Source of the DNA: an uncultured Aquimarina sp.
GTDB lineage: Bacteria > Bacteroidota > Bacteroidia > Flavobacteriales > Flavobacteriaceae
Length of the DNA: 64,000 nt
Assembly: GCF_947492405.1 (NCBI RefSeq)
Contig: NZ_CANLMP010000001.1
Span: forward strand, 558,001 to 622,000
Reading direction: 5' to 3'
A program made the position numbers and the translations under genes. The notes beneath the pieces are model-generated. The model searched no databases. It saw only the letters and a list, made by a program, of their open reading frames with translations, and was not told the origin of the DNA. Positions 27,410-36,066 of the stretch are shown here, piece after piece. Positions within the stretch are counted from its first letter, which is position 1. Every line of letters begins with the position of its first letter.

Positions 27410-28882
27410 ATGAGGTTTTATTCAAAAACATTTACAGTAGTAAGTTTTATTTTTTCGGTAATGTTATTTGTTTCCTGTGAAAAGGAAGATATTTCTACTG
27501 AAAATTACAAAGAAACAGGTATAGAGAGTTCCAAGGAAACATCATTAATAAAATACTTGGGAGCCATGATACGAGCAGAAGAATTAACGGATGGTCAATA
27601 CATGATTGGTGGAGATATGATTGTTACTCCTGACCAGGAAAATGATAATAAATCCTATAGTTCCGCAGGTGTAGGACTATGGCCTAATGGTGTTGTAAAA
27701 TATATGATTTCTCAACAATTTAAAGACGAAGATGCTAAAGTTAGACCACATCCATTTAAAAATTATGATATGAAGAAGATGTTGGAGGATGCTATGAGCA
27801 CCTGGACAACAGCAACAGGAGTGAGTTTTGTAGAAGTAGATTCATCAACTCCACGTAGAGAATATATTGAAATATTGTGGGGCAGTAGTAATAGTTCTGT
27901 CGTAGGGTACAATTCACCTTTTCCTAAAAAATTTAAAATATCCGATCAAGCACATCAAGGAGTGTACTTACATGAGCTAGGTCACACACTTGGACTACTG
28001 CATGAACAACAAAGAGTCGATAGAGATGATTATATAATTATACATAGTGATTATATAAACGATAGTGCTTATGAAAAATTCACTGCCAATCCAATTTTAG
28101 ATTATCACACTCCTAGTCTTGATTTTAATAGTGTAATGTTGTATCCTTCTACTGAATATAGAGGAGATTATAATGTTAAAAAGACTAATGGACAACCATT
28201 TACATCAGGTTATGCTACTGGTGTATTATCACAAGGAGATATAAACACTGTAAAAGCTATGTATTCAGGCGGAAATAATTGTAATACTAGTGGTAACCTT
28301 CCAAATGATGTTTCATGCGATCATTGGGCGTTTAATGAAATTAAATTTATGTGGCAGAATGGTTATATTGTTGGTAACGGTACAAGTTTTGATCCAGATG
28401 GAATATTAAATAGAGCTCAATTTGCAGCGTTGGTTGCAAAAGTTATTAACCCAGAACCAATACGTGATGCAAGAAATTTTGCAGACGTGCCAGCTAGTCC
28501 TAATAGACATTGGGCTTATGATGCTATCTCTAAAACTTATAGAGGAGGTTATATGAGTGGAATTTCTAATACTTTATTTAATCCTAATGGAAGACTTACA
28601 AAAGAACAATTAGTAGTTGCAATCGCATCTGGAAAGAGGCTCTCAGGAGGAAATAATAATCATTTACGTTTGTTTTCAGATCAAAGTTCAATTTCAAGTT
28701 GGGCGATAGAAAAAGTGAAACATGCTATTGCAAATAGATATGTTACGAATTATCCAGATAAGGATAAGTTTAGAGCTCAATCACCTGTAACGAGGGCTGA
28801 GGCAGCTATGATTTTTTATCAGGTATTAGTAGATCAAAACATAGCACCTTCTATTAATAACCCTTATTTACTAATACCATAA
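27410..28882 (+). CDS. Astacin-like metalloprotease lipoprotein with three SLH repeats
   Basis: The 490-residue lipoprotein has its lipobox at LFVSC (Cys about 23). Residues about 85-290 form an M12A (astacin) catalytic domain with zinc motif HELGHTLGLLHEQ (His188, Glu189, His192, His198) and a Met-turn SVMLYPSTEY near 242. After a short linker come three SLH domains at about 303-345, 357-410 and 423-475, each with the W-A...I and (F)xPxxxLxRxxF pattern. SLH domains normally anchor proteins to cell-wall polymers in Gram-positives and cyanobacteria, and are uncommon in Bacteroidetes. The active site is intact. It shares a promoter pattern with the upstream signalling genes, which suggests it is an effector of that system. 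Confidence 0.87.
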   Translation: MRFYSKTFTVVSFIFSVMLFVSCEKEDISTENYKETGIESSKETSLIKYLGAMIRAEELTDGQYMIGGDMIVTPDQENDNKSYSSAGVGLWPNGVVKYMISQQFKDEDAKVRPHPFKNYDMKKMLEDAMSTWTTATGVSFVEVDSSTPRREYIEILWGSSNSSVVGYNSPFPKKFKISDQAHQGVYLHELGHTLGLLHEQQRVDRDDYIIIHSDYINDSAYEKFTANPILDYHTPSLDFNSVMLYPSTEYRGDYNVKKTNGQPFTSGYATGVLSQGDINTVKAMYSGGNNCNTSGNLPNDVSCDHWAFNEIKFMWQNGYIVGNGTSFDPDGILNRAQFAALVAKVINPEPIRDARNFADVPASPNRHWAYDAISKTYRGGYMSGISNTLFNPNGRLTKEQLVVAIASGKRLSGGNNNHLRLFSDQSSISSWAIEKVKHAIANRYVTNYPDKDKFRAQSPVTRAEAAMIFYQVLVDQNIAPSINNPYLLIP

Positions 28883-28910
28883 TTTAGAATAGTAAATAAC
28901 CATATAAAAA

Positions 28911-28955
28911 CAATCCTTTTAGGTAGTTATAAAATAACCTGAAAGGATTGTTTAC
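28911..28955. terminator. Hairpin terminator between convergent genes
   Basis: CAATCCTTT (28911-28919) pairs with AAAGGATTG (28942-28950), with further inner pairing AGGT...ATAACCT. A short T-run follows on the plus strand and an A-rich stretch precedes it. It lies between the astacin gene and the convergent DUF547 gene. Confidence 0.75.
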
Positions 28956-28975
28956 GTTACAGGATACTTCATATA

Positions 28976-29917
28976 TTAATCATTAAGATCCCAGTTATAT
29001 TCTAAATACTGAATTTCTGAAGATTCATTGGTTTTCGTGTCTGAATATTTATTAATAAAAGTAATAATACCTTTCTTAAAATCTACATTATACCATTCAA
29101 ATATTTTACTGATTTCTATAGTATTTTCAGTAATCTTATTTTTAGTAGAATCATTGATCCAGGTTTTAGATAATTTATCTAATTGATTATTAAGTTTAGT
29201 AGGAGTGAAGGCTTCATTTAACAACTTAGGACAGGATACTGCTGCACAATTAAAAGCCACGTGTAATCTTGGTTCATTAAAATTTGGACGAACAATGGTA
29301 TTTTCTATTTCATTTAAGGAGTATGTCCTATGTCCAGATTTTATAAATTTCTTATCCCAAGGTTTTCCATTATTAATATCCTTAATACTCTTTAGAGGAT
29401 AGGCAGTGGCAACCAAATGAATGGTCGAAGCGTTATAGAGGTTAAACCAATATGATAGTTTTTCGTTTTTAGTCCAATCTTTTTGAGGTGAAGTTTGCTC
29501 TAATTGTTTTAGGTAAAACTCTACTTTAGAAATATCTGATTTAAAACCATTATAATTTACTTTTCCAGATGCAGAAACATGTTTTTTAGTCAATAGATTC
29601 CAACCGGAATGATCAGGTCTAATTTTTTTTATTACCGTTGGTACAATCGTTTCTGTTGTTTCTTCTTTTACAGGTGTTTTATCTTTGATTTCTTTCTCAA
29701 CTTTTTTTCTTGTTGTCGAATCTAAAATAGAATCTTCAGCTTTTTTATTTTCAATCACTTCCGTATTGATAATTGTATCTTCTATTTGAGATTTATTAAT
29801 AGTGTCTTTTATAACAACTTTATTTTCGGTTTGAATTTTTGTTTTCTTATCCTTTTTTTCAGAAGTACAACCCGATATATAAATTAACATTAATAATAGT
29901 AAGAATACCTTTTGCAT
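28976..29917 (-). CDS. DUF547-domain lipoprotein
   Basis: A 313-residue lipoprotein with Cys17 in YISGC. A Lys/Thr/Glu-rich disordered linker covers about residues 20-100 and the DUF547 domain fills the rest. The diagnostic block KLSYWFNLYNASTIHLV (about 150) is followed by IVRPNFNEPRLHVAFNCAA and SCPKLLNEAFT. DUF547 has a papain-like or transglutaminase-like ancestry by some predictions; the Cys in FNCAAVSC would be the nucleophile, but no activity is established. It is last in a run of minus-strand genes, 55 bases after the QEGLA-motif gene. Confidence 0.82.
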   Translation of the reverse strand: MQKVFLLLLMLIYISGCTSEKKDKKTKIQTENKVVIKDTINKSQIEDTIINTEVIENKKAEDSILDSTTRKKVEKEIKDKTPVKEETTETIVPTVIKKIRPDHSGWNLLTKKHVSASGKVNYNGFKSDISKVEFYLKQLEQTSPQKDWTKNEKLSYWFNLYNASTIHLVATAYPLKSIKDINNGKPWDKKFIKSGHRTYSLNEIENTIVRPNFNEPRLHVAFNCAAVSCPKLLNEAFTPTKLNNQLDKLSKTWINDSTKNKITENTIEISKIFEWYNVDFKKGIITFINKYSDTKTNESSEIQYLEYNWDLND

Positions 29918-29972
29918 TATATATTATTTTAAGTGATAATAGAATTGTCTTTTTTTAGAAAGCTGCCTAAAA

Positions 29973-31130
29973 CTATTTTAAGTTGCTGAGAATAAAATCC
30001 AACTTTTTATTTGTATTCATATTTTTTGCAAAAGAGTCTGTCATATGAACACTCTTTTTGGATAATCCTAATTGTTGTAATCGATCAATAACGTTTTTAT
30101 TTTCCAAGGTTACCTTACCAGTTAACAATGTATTCATATCTTGATTAGAATAATAATAGTCATAGATTTTTTTAAGTCCCGTTAGATAGAGGTAATCTTT
30201 AGTAAAACCACCACCACGATGTACTCTTAGCGTTATTTGCCAAGCCGTTTCTTTATCCAGTTTATACTGGCTATATAATAAATCAAAAGTATCCTTAAAA
30301 TCATATCCTTTAATCAGACTATCTGCTGCAATAACACGATAAGCTAATTCCTTCATTCGTTTTAGCGTTAAACAGCCTGACATATATTCACTAAATACAG
30401 CAAGCCCTTCCTGAGTTTCTGTGTTATTAACAAAGCCATTAGAAAAAATTTTCAGAGGTTGACTTTTTCCATTAAAAGTAGTAACCATATGCACACCAAT
30501 CTCATGGTTAGCAAGTACCATTAAGTCATTATCACTAAACTTATTATTCTTTTTTAAAACAAGTGTTTCTGAAGCATTCAGAACCATAGCGGCCGCAGAT
30601 ATATTGGTTGATTTTTTGATTGTAAAGTCAAAATCATAGCGCTCTGCGAAATTTCTAAAATACGCTTCAGCATCCGTAGCTGTGTGTTTTTTTGTAAATT
30701 CTTCTTTTGGGTTTTCGTCTTCAAAATGAAGAATAAATCGGGCATTTTCTACATCTCTTTCTTTTGGAGTACCGAAAACTTTTAAGGAATTGTAATAAAA
30801 GTTCTTACCACTACCAATCGTTTCGATACACTGAATCAATCCAGAGTATTCGTAAATGATATCTTGATATAATTTTCTGATTTCTTCATCTTCAATTCGC
30901 TCTAACCGTTGACTAAAAAATAATCGTTGTAATTTATAAGGTTCGAATTTTATTTTCCGATAGTTAAATTTTGGATTAAAACGATATTTACAAGCAAAAA
31001 AACTCTTTTTTTCCTGCTCAATATTCAGTGGATTTAAGTAATTAAGAAGTTCAATGTTCTTAACAAGTCTATCAAGATTTTGATCAATTTCGAATAAATC
31101 TGAGTATGTATCTACAACACCTTCGATCAT
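29973..31130 (-). CDS. DUF1704 QEGLA-motif protein (MATCAP-like metallopeptidase fold)
   Basis: The 385-residue protein belongs to the flavohaemoglobin expression-modulating QEGLA-motif family (DUF1704). The putative zinc motif ANHEIGVH (HExxxH) is followed about 30 residues later by the signature TQEGLAVFSEYMSG, whose Glu is the expected third ligand. Eukaryotic members (MATCAP) are tubulin tyrosine carboxypeptidases, so a metallo-carboxypeptidase role is reasonable here. No signal peptide is seen, so it is cytoplasmic. It follows the amidohydrolase gene by 50 bases and the ATP-grasp ligase gene beyond that; the three genes recur together in other bacteria as far as I recall. The natural substrate is unknown. 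Confidence 0.85.
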   Translation of the reverse strand: MIEGVVDTYSDLFEIDQNLDRLVKNIELLNYLNPLNIEQEKKSFFACKYRFNPKFNYRKIKFEPYKLQRLFFSQRLERIEDEEIRKLYQDIIYEYSGLIQCIETIGSGKNFYYNSLKVFGTPKERDVENARFILHFEDENPKEEFTKKHTATDAEAYFRNFAERYDFDFTIKKSTNISAAAMVLNASETLVLKKNNKFSDNDLMVLANHEIGVHMVTTFNGKSQPLKIFSNGFVNNTETQEGLAVFSEYMSGCLTLKRMKELAYRVIAADSLIKGYDFKDTFDLLYSQYKLDKETAWQITLRVHRGGGFTKDYLYLTGLKKIYDYYYSNQDMNTLLTGKVTLENKNVIDRLQQLGLSKKSVHMTDSFAKNMNTNKKLDFILSNLK

Positions 31131-31180
31131 ATTGTTTTTTTAATTGGATACAAAAATAATAGATTAACATTTCAGAAACA

Positions 31181-32020
31181 CTACTTTACATCAATAAAGC
31201 GATGATAAAATGACTTGGCATGTTCTGGTATTCTCAATATTAGTTCTTGCTCAATCCTATACACAACTTCTGGATACATCACATACTCTAGTTCATGACA
31301 ATAAATTTTAGAGAATTCAGTCGCAAGGACTAGGGTATTGCGAAAATTTTTGGTAATATATTTTAGAAAATAACCATTTCCTTGAAAAGTATCGTTAATA
31401 GCCGCAGTAGTTTTTATATCATTTGGTAGTTTAATTTCGGATAATGAATTACTCCAAGAAGTTGCAAATAAATCAAAACGTTCATTGTCAATATTAGAAG
31501 TACCAAGATTCACAACCGGTACTTCGCGATCCCAACGCCTCCAGTTATAGGAATGCATATCATATACAATGGCAGCACCATATTTCGATTCTATTTTAGA
31601 AACTAATGCATTGACAATACTATAAAAATTATAATGTTTTTGTAATGAACGCTCTTTTGTATCTGGTTTTAAAGGTTTTTTCCATAATTGTTTTCCCCAG
31701 GCATCTTCATAAATTGCATTTTCCGGATCTCTATTAAGATCATATTCAAATCTTGAATCACAACCAGCAATCACGATAGGATGACTTCGCACCATCTGTT
31801 TTGTCGCTGGGTCTTCTTCATACCATCGCTCATATTCTGTATGCAGACAGTTATCCCAAAGTTCTTTTCTAAATTGATGTCCATCGTGAACGGCGGCACA
31901 AATATAATGAGAATAAGAATCTATCTTAAGTGTAAAAGAGTAGTCCTCGGCAACAGCATCAAAAGGCTGTTCAGCCTGTATTTTAGCCAGCATATCTTTA
32001 ACAGAAAGCTTAAGCATCAT
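31181..32020 (-). CDS. N-formylglutamate amidohydrolase-family protein
   Basis: I choose the ATG at 32020 over an upstream in-frame ATG at 32086, because ATGATGCTTAA couples it to the ligase stop codon with an 11-base overlap and because the family normally begins with this MMLKLSVKDMLAKI stretch; it is then 279 residues long. Conserved features are AVHDGHQFRKEL (zinc ligand), SRFEYDLNRDPENA, VYDMHSYNWRR (zinc ligand) and the late ATEFSKIY. The fold is that of zinc carboxypeptidase/aspartoacylase-type amidohydrolases. True formylglutamate hydrolysis belongs to histidine degradation, but no hut gene is here. Its operon with a ligase and a QEGLA protein points to a different amide substrate. 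Confidence 0.82.
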   Translation of the reverse strand: MMLKLSVKDMLAKIQAEQPFDAVAEDYSFTLKIDSYSHYICAAVHDGHQFRKELWDNCLHTEYERWYEEDPATKQMVRSHPIVIAGCDSRFEYDLNRDPENAIYEDAWGKQLWKKPLKPDTKERSLQKHYNFYSIVNALVSKIESKYGAAIVYDMHSYNWRRWDREVPVVNLGTSNIDNERFDLFATSWSNSLSEIKLPNDIKTTAAINDTFQGNGYFLKYITKNFRNTLVLATEFSKIYCHELEYVMYPEVVYRIEQELILRIPEHAKSFYHRFIDVK

Positions 32021-33041
32021 CCACGGTTTTTCTAAGTTTGGCTTTTCTATCAAACCTGTTAACTCTTTGTACGACCTTATCTTCAATGAAATCGACGACT
32101 TTTTCTTGTAATCGTATTTTATACTTTTTATTGATATAAGTAATTCCGCCAGGACTCATCACATTTACTTCTACCAGCATACCGTTTATAACGTCAATAC
32201 CCACAAAATACAATCCATCTTTAACAAGCTTAGGACCTATTAAACGACATAATTCTTTTTCTTGTTTTGTCAACGAATGTTTAACTACAGAACCACCTGC
32301 AGTAACATTAGATCTATGATCATCCTCTCCTGGAACTCGACGCATAGCACCAATCGGTTTTCCATTTAAAATAAGAATACGAACATCACCTTGATCAGCT
32401 CCTTCTATATAATCCTGAAGGATAACATAATTAGTAGTCCCATCTTTATTATCAATATAAAAATCTAATAGAGAACGGATGCTAGTCATTGCTCTTTTTT
32501 CAATTAAAATAACACCAGACCCACCAAAACCATTAAGAGGTTTAAGAATCATTTTATCATTACTAGATTCTTTGATCATTTTGATCAGATAATCTTTATT
32601 TTTAGTAACATGTGTTCTTGGAATGAAATGCGTATCAATATCATCAAATGCTGCCGTGTAGAGTTTATTGTTTGATCTTCTGATTCCATCAATATCATTC
32701 ATAATAAAAACATCATCTTTAATGGAATCCAGAAAATTAAGCATAATCATGTCTAGTGGCGGATTACTGCGTAAAACAATGACATCAAACCCTGCTAAAG
32801 GTAACATCTCATCTCTAAACGTTGTCTTCATATAAAATGATTTCATAGAAGAAGAAACTTTCTCCTGACGATTAATAACTTTACAAAAAGAATAGGTTAC
32901 ACTATCTCTGATGGTAAGGTTTGAAGGTGTTGCTAATGCAACCCCATGTCCTCGTTTGGCAAATTCGTGAATTAGTGTTAGACTAGTATCGTTCTCTGGA
33001 TCGATATCCTCCCAAGGGTACATAAGAAAACAAGCGTTCAT
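32010..33041 (-). CDS. Glutathione synthetase-like ATP-grasp ligase
   Basis: Start set at the ATG at 33041 (an in-frame TTG lies 6 bases upstream), giving 343 residues. The protein has the GshB-type architecture: an N-terminal Rossmann-like domain (about 1-125) and an ATP-grasp domain (about 130-310). The ATP-binding block LKPLNGFGGSGVILIEK is followed by QDYIEGADQGDVRILILNG, RRVPGEDDHRSN and the metal-binding VGIDVINGMLVEVNVMSPGG. In true GshB the last block ends NVTSPTC, so the substrate pocket may differ. No gshA is present. It probably forms a peptide-like amide bond on a substrate that the next two enzymes trim or recycle, which is inference from the operon. Confidence 0.82.
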   Translation of the reverse strand: MNACFLMYPWEDIDPENDTSLTLIHEFAKRGHGVALATPSNLTIRDSVTYSFCKVINRQEKVSSSMKSFYMKTTFRDEMLPLAGFDVIVLRSNPPLDMIMLNFLDSIKDDVFIMNDIDGIRRSNNKLYTAAFDDIDTHFIPRTHVTKNKDYLIKMIKESSNDKMILKPLNGFGGSGVILIEKRAMTSIRSLLDFYIDNKDGTTNYVILQDYIEGADQGDVRILILNGKPIGAMRRVPGEDDHRSNVTAGGSVVKHSLTKQEKELCRLIGPKLVKDGLYFVGIDVINGMLVEVNVMSPGGITYINKKYKIRLQEKVVDFIEDKVVQRVNRFDRKAKLRKTVDDA

Positions 33042-33139
33042 GAGCAATATGTGTTTTAGAAAAGAAAAATAATAAATTTTGTGTTTCGATACTTAAAAAA
33101 ATAGGTAAAACTTGCAATAATTTTATCTAAATAAAAATC

Positions 33140-33730
33140 TTACTTACAGTCTATGTTAGGCTTTACTTCATTTAATTTCTCCCATACAGGATGATCAATT
33201 TGTTGTGGAGAGATTCTGAAAACAACTAAATCTTTATCAATTTTTTCACAAGGTATATAGGTAACTATTATATTAAGATTTACTTCTTTTTTAGTGGTAA
33301 ATGGATCATAGGTTAATACTTTACCAGCGTAGGATTGATCGTCAATCTTTTCGAAAAAAGCTTTGGCTTTTGGAATATGATTTAAAGATGAAGAATTTGG
33401 TTCCGAAACAGCCTTTATTAAACCGTCAAAATAGATTTCTAATTCTGATTCTAAAGTGGTAGTTGACAATTTTGGCTCTTGATCAAGATACCAAAGAAAA
33501 GCATAAGAAAAATATTCCTTAGAATCTTGTTTACCCCATCCTGGAGCAAATCGAACATATTCAGTACCTTTATAACTTAAAGATGGAGCGAATGATAAGG
33601 GAAATTTTATCGTTTCTTTTCTCCAATTATCAGGAGCAGATAGAAGATTGATTGATGGATCTTCTTTTTTACAATGTATACATACCAGTAAGATGATAAT
33701 AAAAAACGGTATGGTTTTTGAAAAAGTCAT
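33140..33730 (-). CDS. Hypothetical lipoprotein
   Basis: A 196-residue protein with signal peptide and lipobox LVCIHC (Cys20), followed by KKEDPSINL. The mature part has the recurring aromatic motifs NWRKETIKFPLSFAPSL, YVRFAPGW and SYAFLWYLDQEP, and an ITYVPCEK-like end with two further cysteines. I recognise no family. It is the first gene of the minus-strand run that includes the ligase operon (98 bases away) and is divergent from the M28-like gene. The reading frame, codon use and signal peptide make it a real gene. Confidence 0.6.
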   Translation of the reverse strand: MTFSKTIPFFIIILLVCIHCKKEDPSINLLSAPDNWRKETIKFPLSFAPSLSYKGTEYVRFAPGWGKQDSKEYFSYAFLWYLDQEPKLSTTTLESELEIYFDGLIKAVSEPNSSSLNHIPKAKAFFEKIDDQSYAGKVLTYDPFTTKKEVNLNIIVTYIPCEKIDKDLVVFRISPQQIDHPVWEKLNEVKPNIDCK

Positions 33731-33842
33731 ATTGAAAAATAATTATTTTAAGCATTAAAAATACTAATTGTAAAACTATTTATTGTTTTTTATAAATTTG
33801 TGAAAAGAAAGAAGGAAAAAATACGAATACAAAAATTTAAAA

Positions 33843-34727
33843 ATGAAATTATATAAGTTTAAAACATTACTACTCTTTATTTTTTGCATTCAGATTTCAA
33901 TGGCTCAATCGTTAGATGATGAAACTGAGGCTGAGATAATTAATGTACAGAAAGATATTGTTGGCAAACTTACTGGACATGTCCCAATTAAAGGGAAAAA
34001 AAAGTTGTCAAGTCGCGCCAGTAAGTCTGAACGTAAAACCACAGCAGATTACTTATTTAATTCCCTCAAAGAAATGGGTCTTAAACCTAAACGTAATACG
34101 TACAACGTACAGGATAAAAAAGGAAATCAATACAGTGGAGCAAATGTTTATGCAGAGATTCCTGCAACTAACGGAAGTGATGAGTTTATCGTGTTAGGTG
34201 CTCACTATGATACAGCCGAAGGTAGCCCTGGAGCGGTTCATAATGCAACCGGAATAGCCTTAACTATTTATGTTGCTGAGAAATTAACCAAATTAGCGAA
34301 TAGAAGTATTAATTTTATGATTGTATTTTTTGATCAACAAGAAACTAATATGATTGGTTGTAGAATGTTTGTTAAAAAATTACAGGATGATAAATATAAC
34401 ATAAACTCTATGCACAGAGTGGATTACGTAGGATGGGATAATGATGAAGATAGAGCGATAGAGTTGTTGGCTTCTAATATTAGTTTAGAATCTGCGTATC
34501 GCTTGGAATCTGGCGTTCCGGTATTTAAGAGAAGAGTTTCAACTCCGGAAACGAGGGTTTTCTCTACATTAGGATATGAAACTATCACCATTACAGCAGA
34601 ATTAATGAATGGAGATAATTCACCATATGTTCATCAAGCTGCGGATAAGTACACAACAGTAAACTTCAAATATTTAGCTTCAACATCGGATATTGTTTAT
34701 AAAGTGATGAAATCACTTTCCAAATAA
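33843..34727 (+). CDS. M28-family peptidase homologue with altered active site
   Basis: A 294-residue exported protein (signal 1-20, ending SMAQ) with the M28 aminopeptidase fold. The first zinc His is present in LGAHYDTAEGSPG (His121). The bridging Asp normally found in GAxDNxSG is His133 here (GAVHNATG). The catalytic-base Glu of the EE pair is Gln166 (FFDQQET), while the following zinc ligand Glu167 remains. The Asp of DYVGWDND and the final His in PYVHQAAD are kept. Two of the key residues are therefore substituted, and normal aminopeptidase activity is doubtful. It is monocistronic and convergent with thrC. Confidence 0.78.
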   Translation: MKLYKFKTLLLFIFCIQISMAQSLDDETEAEIINVQKDIVGKLTGHVPIKGKKKLSSRASKSERKTTADYLFNSLKEMGLKPKRNTYNVQDKKGNQYSGANVYAEIPATNGSDEFIVLGAHYDTAEGSPGAVHNATGIALTIYVAEKLTKLANRSINFMIVFFDQQETNMIGCRMFVKKLQDDKYNINSMHRVDYVGWDNDEDRAIELLASNISLESAYRLESGVPVFKRRVSTPETRVFSTLGYETITITAELMNGDNSPYVHQAADKYTTVNFKYLASTSDIVYKVMKSLSK

Positions 34728-34749
34728 AATAGTATAAATTCATTTTTAA

Positions 34750-34783
34750 AAAGGAGTTCTTCTATTTCAATAAGAACTCCTTT
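34750..34783. terminator. Terminator shared by M28-like gene and thr operon
   Basis: AAAGGAGTTCTT (34750-34761) and AAGAACTCCTTT (34772-34783) form a 12-bp stem with T-rich tails on both sides. On the minus strand the stem includes the last codons of thrC. It serves both convergent units. Confidence 0.82.
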
Positions 34784-36051
34784 AATTTTTTATAATCATT
34801 TGTTTTAATACTTACCTTTTGTTTATTCAGTACTTTTTGAATTTGTGGGGGTATTGCGATTTTGGTATCTAATGTTTCTTCCACAATATCCAAAAACTTA
34901 ACCGGATGAGCAGTTTCTAGAAAAACACCATATTCATTATCCTTTAGGTCATACTCTTTTAATCCTAAATATCCAACGGCTCCGTGAGGATCTGTAATAT
35001 ATTTATTTTGACTATACACTTCCTTCATAGCATCTCTGGTAGTAGCGTCATCAAAACTGTAGGCAGAAAAATTATTCTTTAAAGATTCAAATTTATTATT
35101 AAACAATTGTTGAATTCTAATAAAATTACTAGGATTACCAACATCCATAGCATTCGATATAGTAGCTTTCGACGGTTTTGGATCATAATTCGATGTTTTC
35201 ATATATCGAACAACAGTATCATTCACATTAGTAGCCGCTACAAAATGTTTTACTGGCAGCCCTAATTTTTGTGCTACAATACCAGCACAAATATTACCGA
35301 AATTACCACTAGGAACTGAAAAAACTATTTCTTTTCCTTTGCTTTTTAGTTGTTTATAAGCAAAAACAAAATAAAATAATTGGGGTAACCACCTGGCAAT
35401 ATTAATTGAGTTAGCTGATGTTAATTGCATATGATCCGTAATACTTTCATCTAGGAAAGCCTTTTTTACCATATCCTGACAATCATCGAACACGCCATCT
35501 ATTTCTAGAGCAGTAATGTTTTGACCTAGTGTGGTAAGCTGTCGTTCCTGAATATCGCTAACTTTTCCGGAAGGATATAGAATTACAACATCTACACCTC
35601 TTACCCCTAAAAAGCCTTGTGCGACAGCACCTCCAGTATCTCCAGAAGTAGCAACAAGCACAGTAACTTTATCATCATTGTTTCGATTGAAATAACCTAA
35701 ACATCGAGCCATAAACCGAGCCCCAACATCTTTAAAAGCCATTGTAGGTCCATGAAAAAGCTCTAGAGTTCCAATATTTTCCGTAATATCAATAACAGGA
35801 AAATCAAAACTTAATACATCCCTAAGAATATCTCTTAACTCAGTCCCAGGAATCTCATCACCGACAAATTGTTTAATCGTCTGAAAACCAATTTCTACAT
35901 TGTCCAGATTTTCTATGTTATCAAAGAAAGATTGTGGAAGAGGAGTTATACTTTCTGGGAAATATAATCCTTTATCTGGAGCTAAACCTTTGATGACAGC
36001 TTCAGAAAAAGAAACTTTAGGAGCTTTATTATGTAAGCTATAGTATTGCAT
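34762..36051 (-). CDS. thrC: Threonine synthase
   Basis: A 429-residue PLP enzyme converting O-phosphohomoserine to threonine. The PLP lysine lies in FHGPTMAFKDVGARFMARC (about residue 107), the phosphate-binding loop in ATSGDTGGAVAQGF and the glycine-rich block in VPSGNFGNICAGI. The length is right for the shorter threonine synthase type with an N-terminal YYSLHNKAPKVSF segment. It is last in the thrA-thrB-rid-thrC operon, 15 bases after the Rid-family gene. Confidence 0.97.
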   Translation of the reverse strand: MQYYSLHNKAPKVSFSEAVIKGLAPDKGLYFPESITPLPQSFFDNIENLDNVEIGFQTIKQFVGDEIPGTELRDILRDVLSFDFPVIDITENIGTLELFHGPTMAFKDVGARFMARCLGYFNRNNDDKVTVLVATSGDTGGAVAQGFLGVRGVDVVILYPSGKVSDIQERQLTTLGQNITALEIDGVFDDCQDMVKKAFLDESITDHMQLTSANSINIARWLPQLFYFVFAYKQLKSKGKEIVFSVPSGNFGNICAGIVAQKLGLPVKHFVAATNVNDTVVRYMKTSNYDPKPSKATISNAMDVGNPSNFIRIQQLFNNKFESLKNNFSAYSFDDATTRDAMKEVYSQNKYITDPHGAVGYLGLKEYDLKDNEYGVFLETAHPVKFLDIVEETLDTKIAIPPQIQKVLNKQKVSIKTNDYKKLKEFLLK

Positions 36052-36066
36052 TTGTATTCTGATTTA

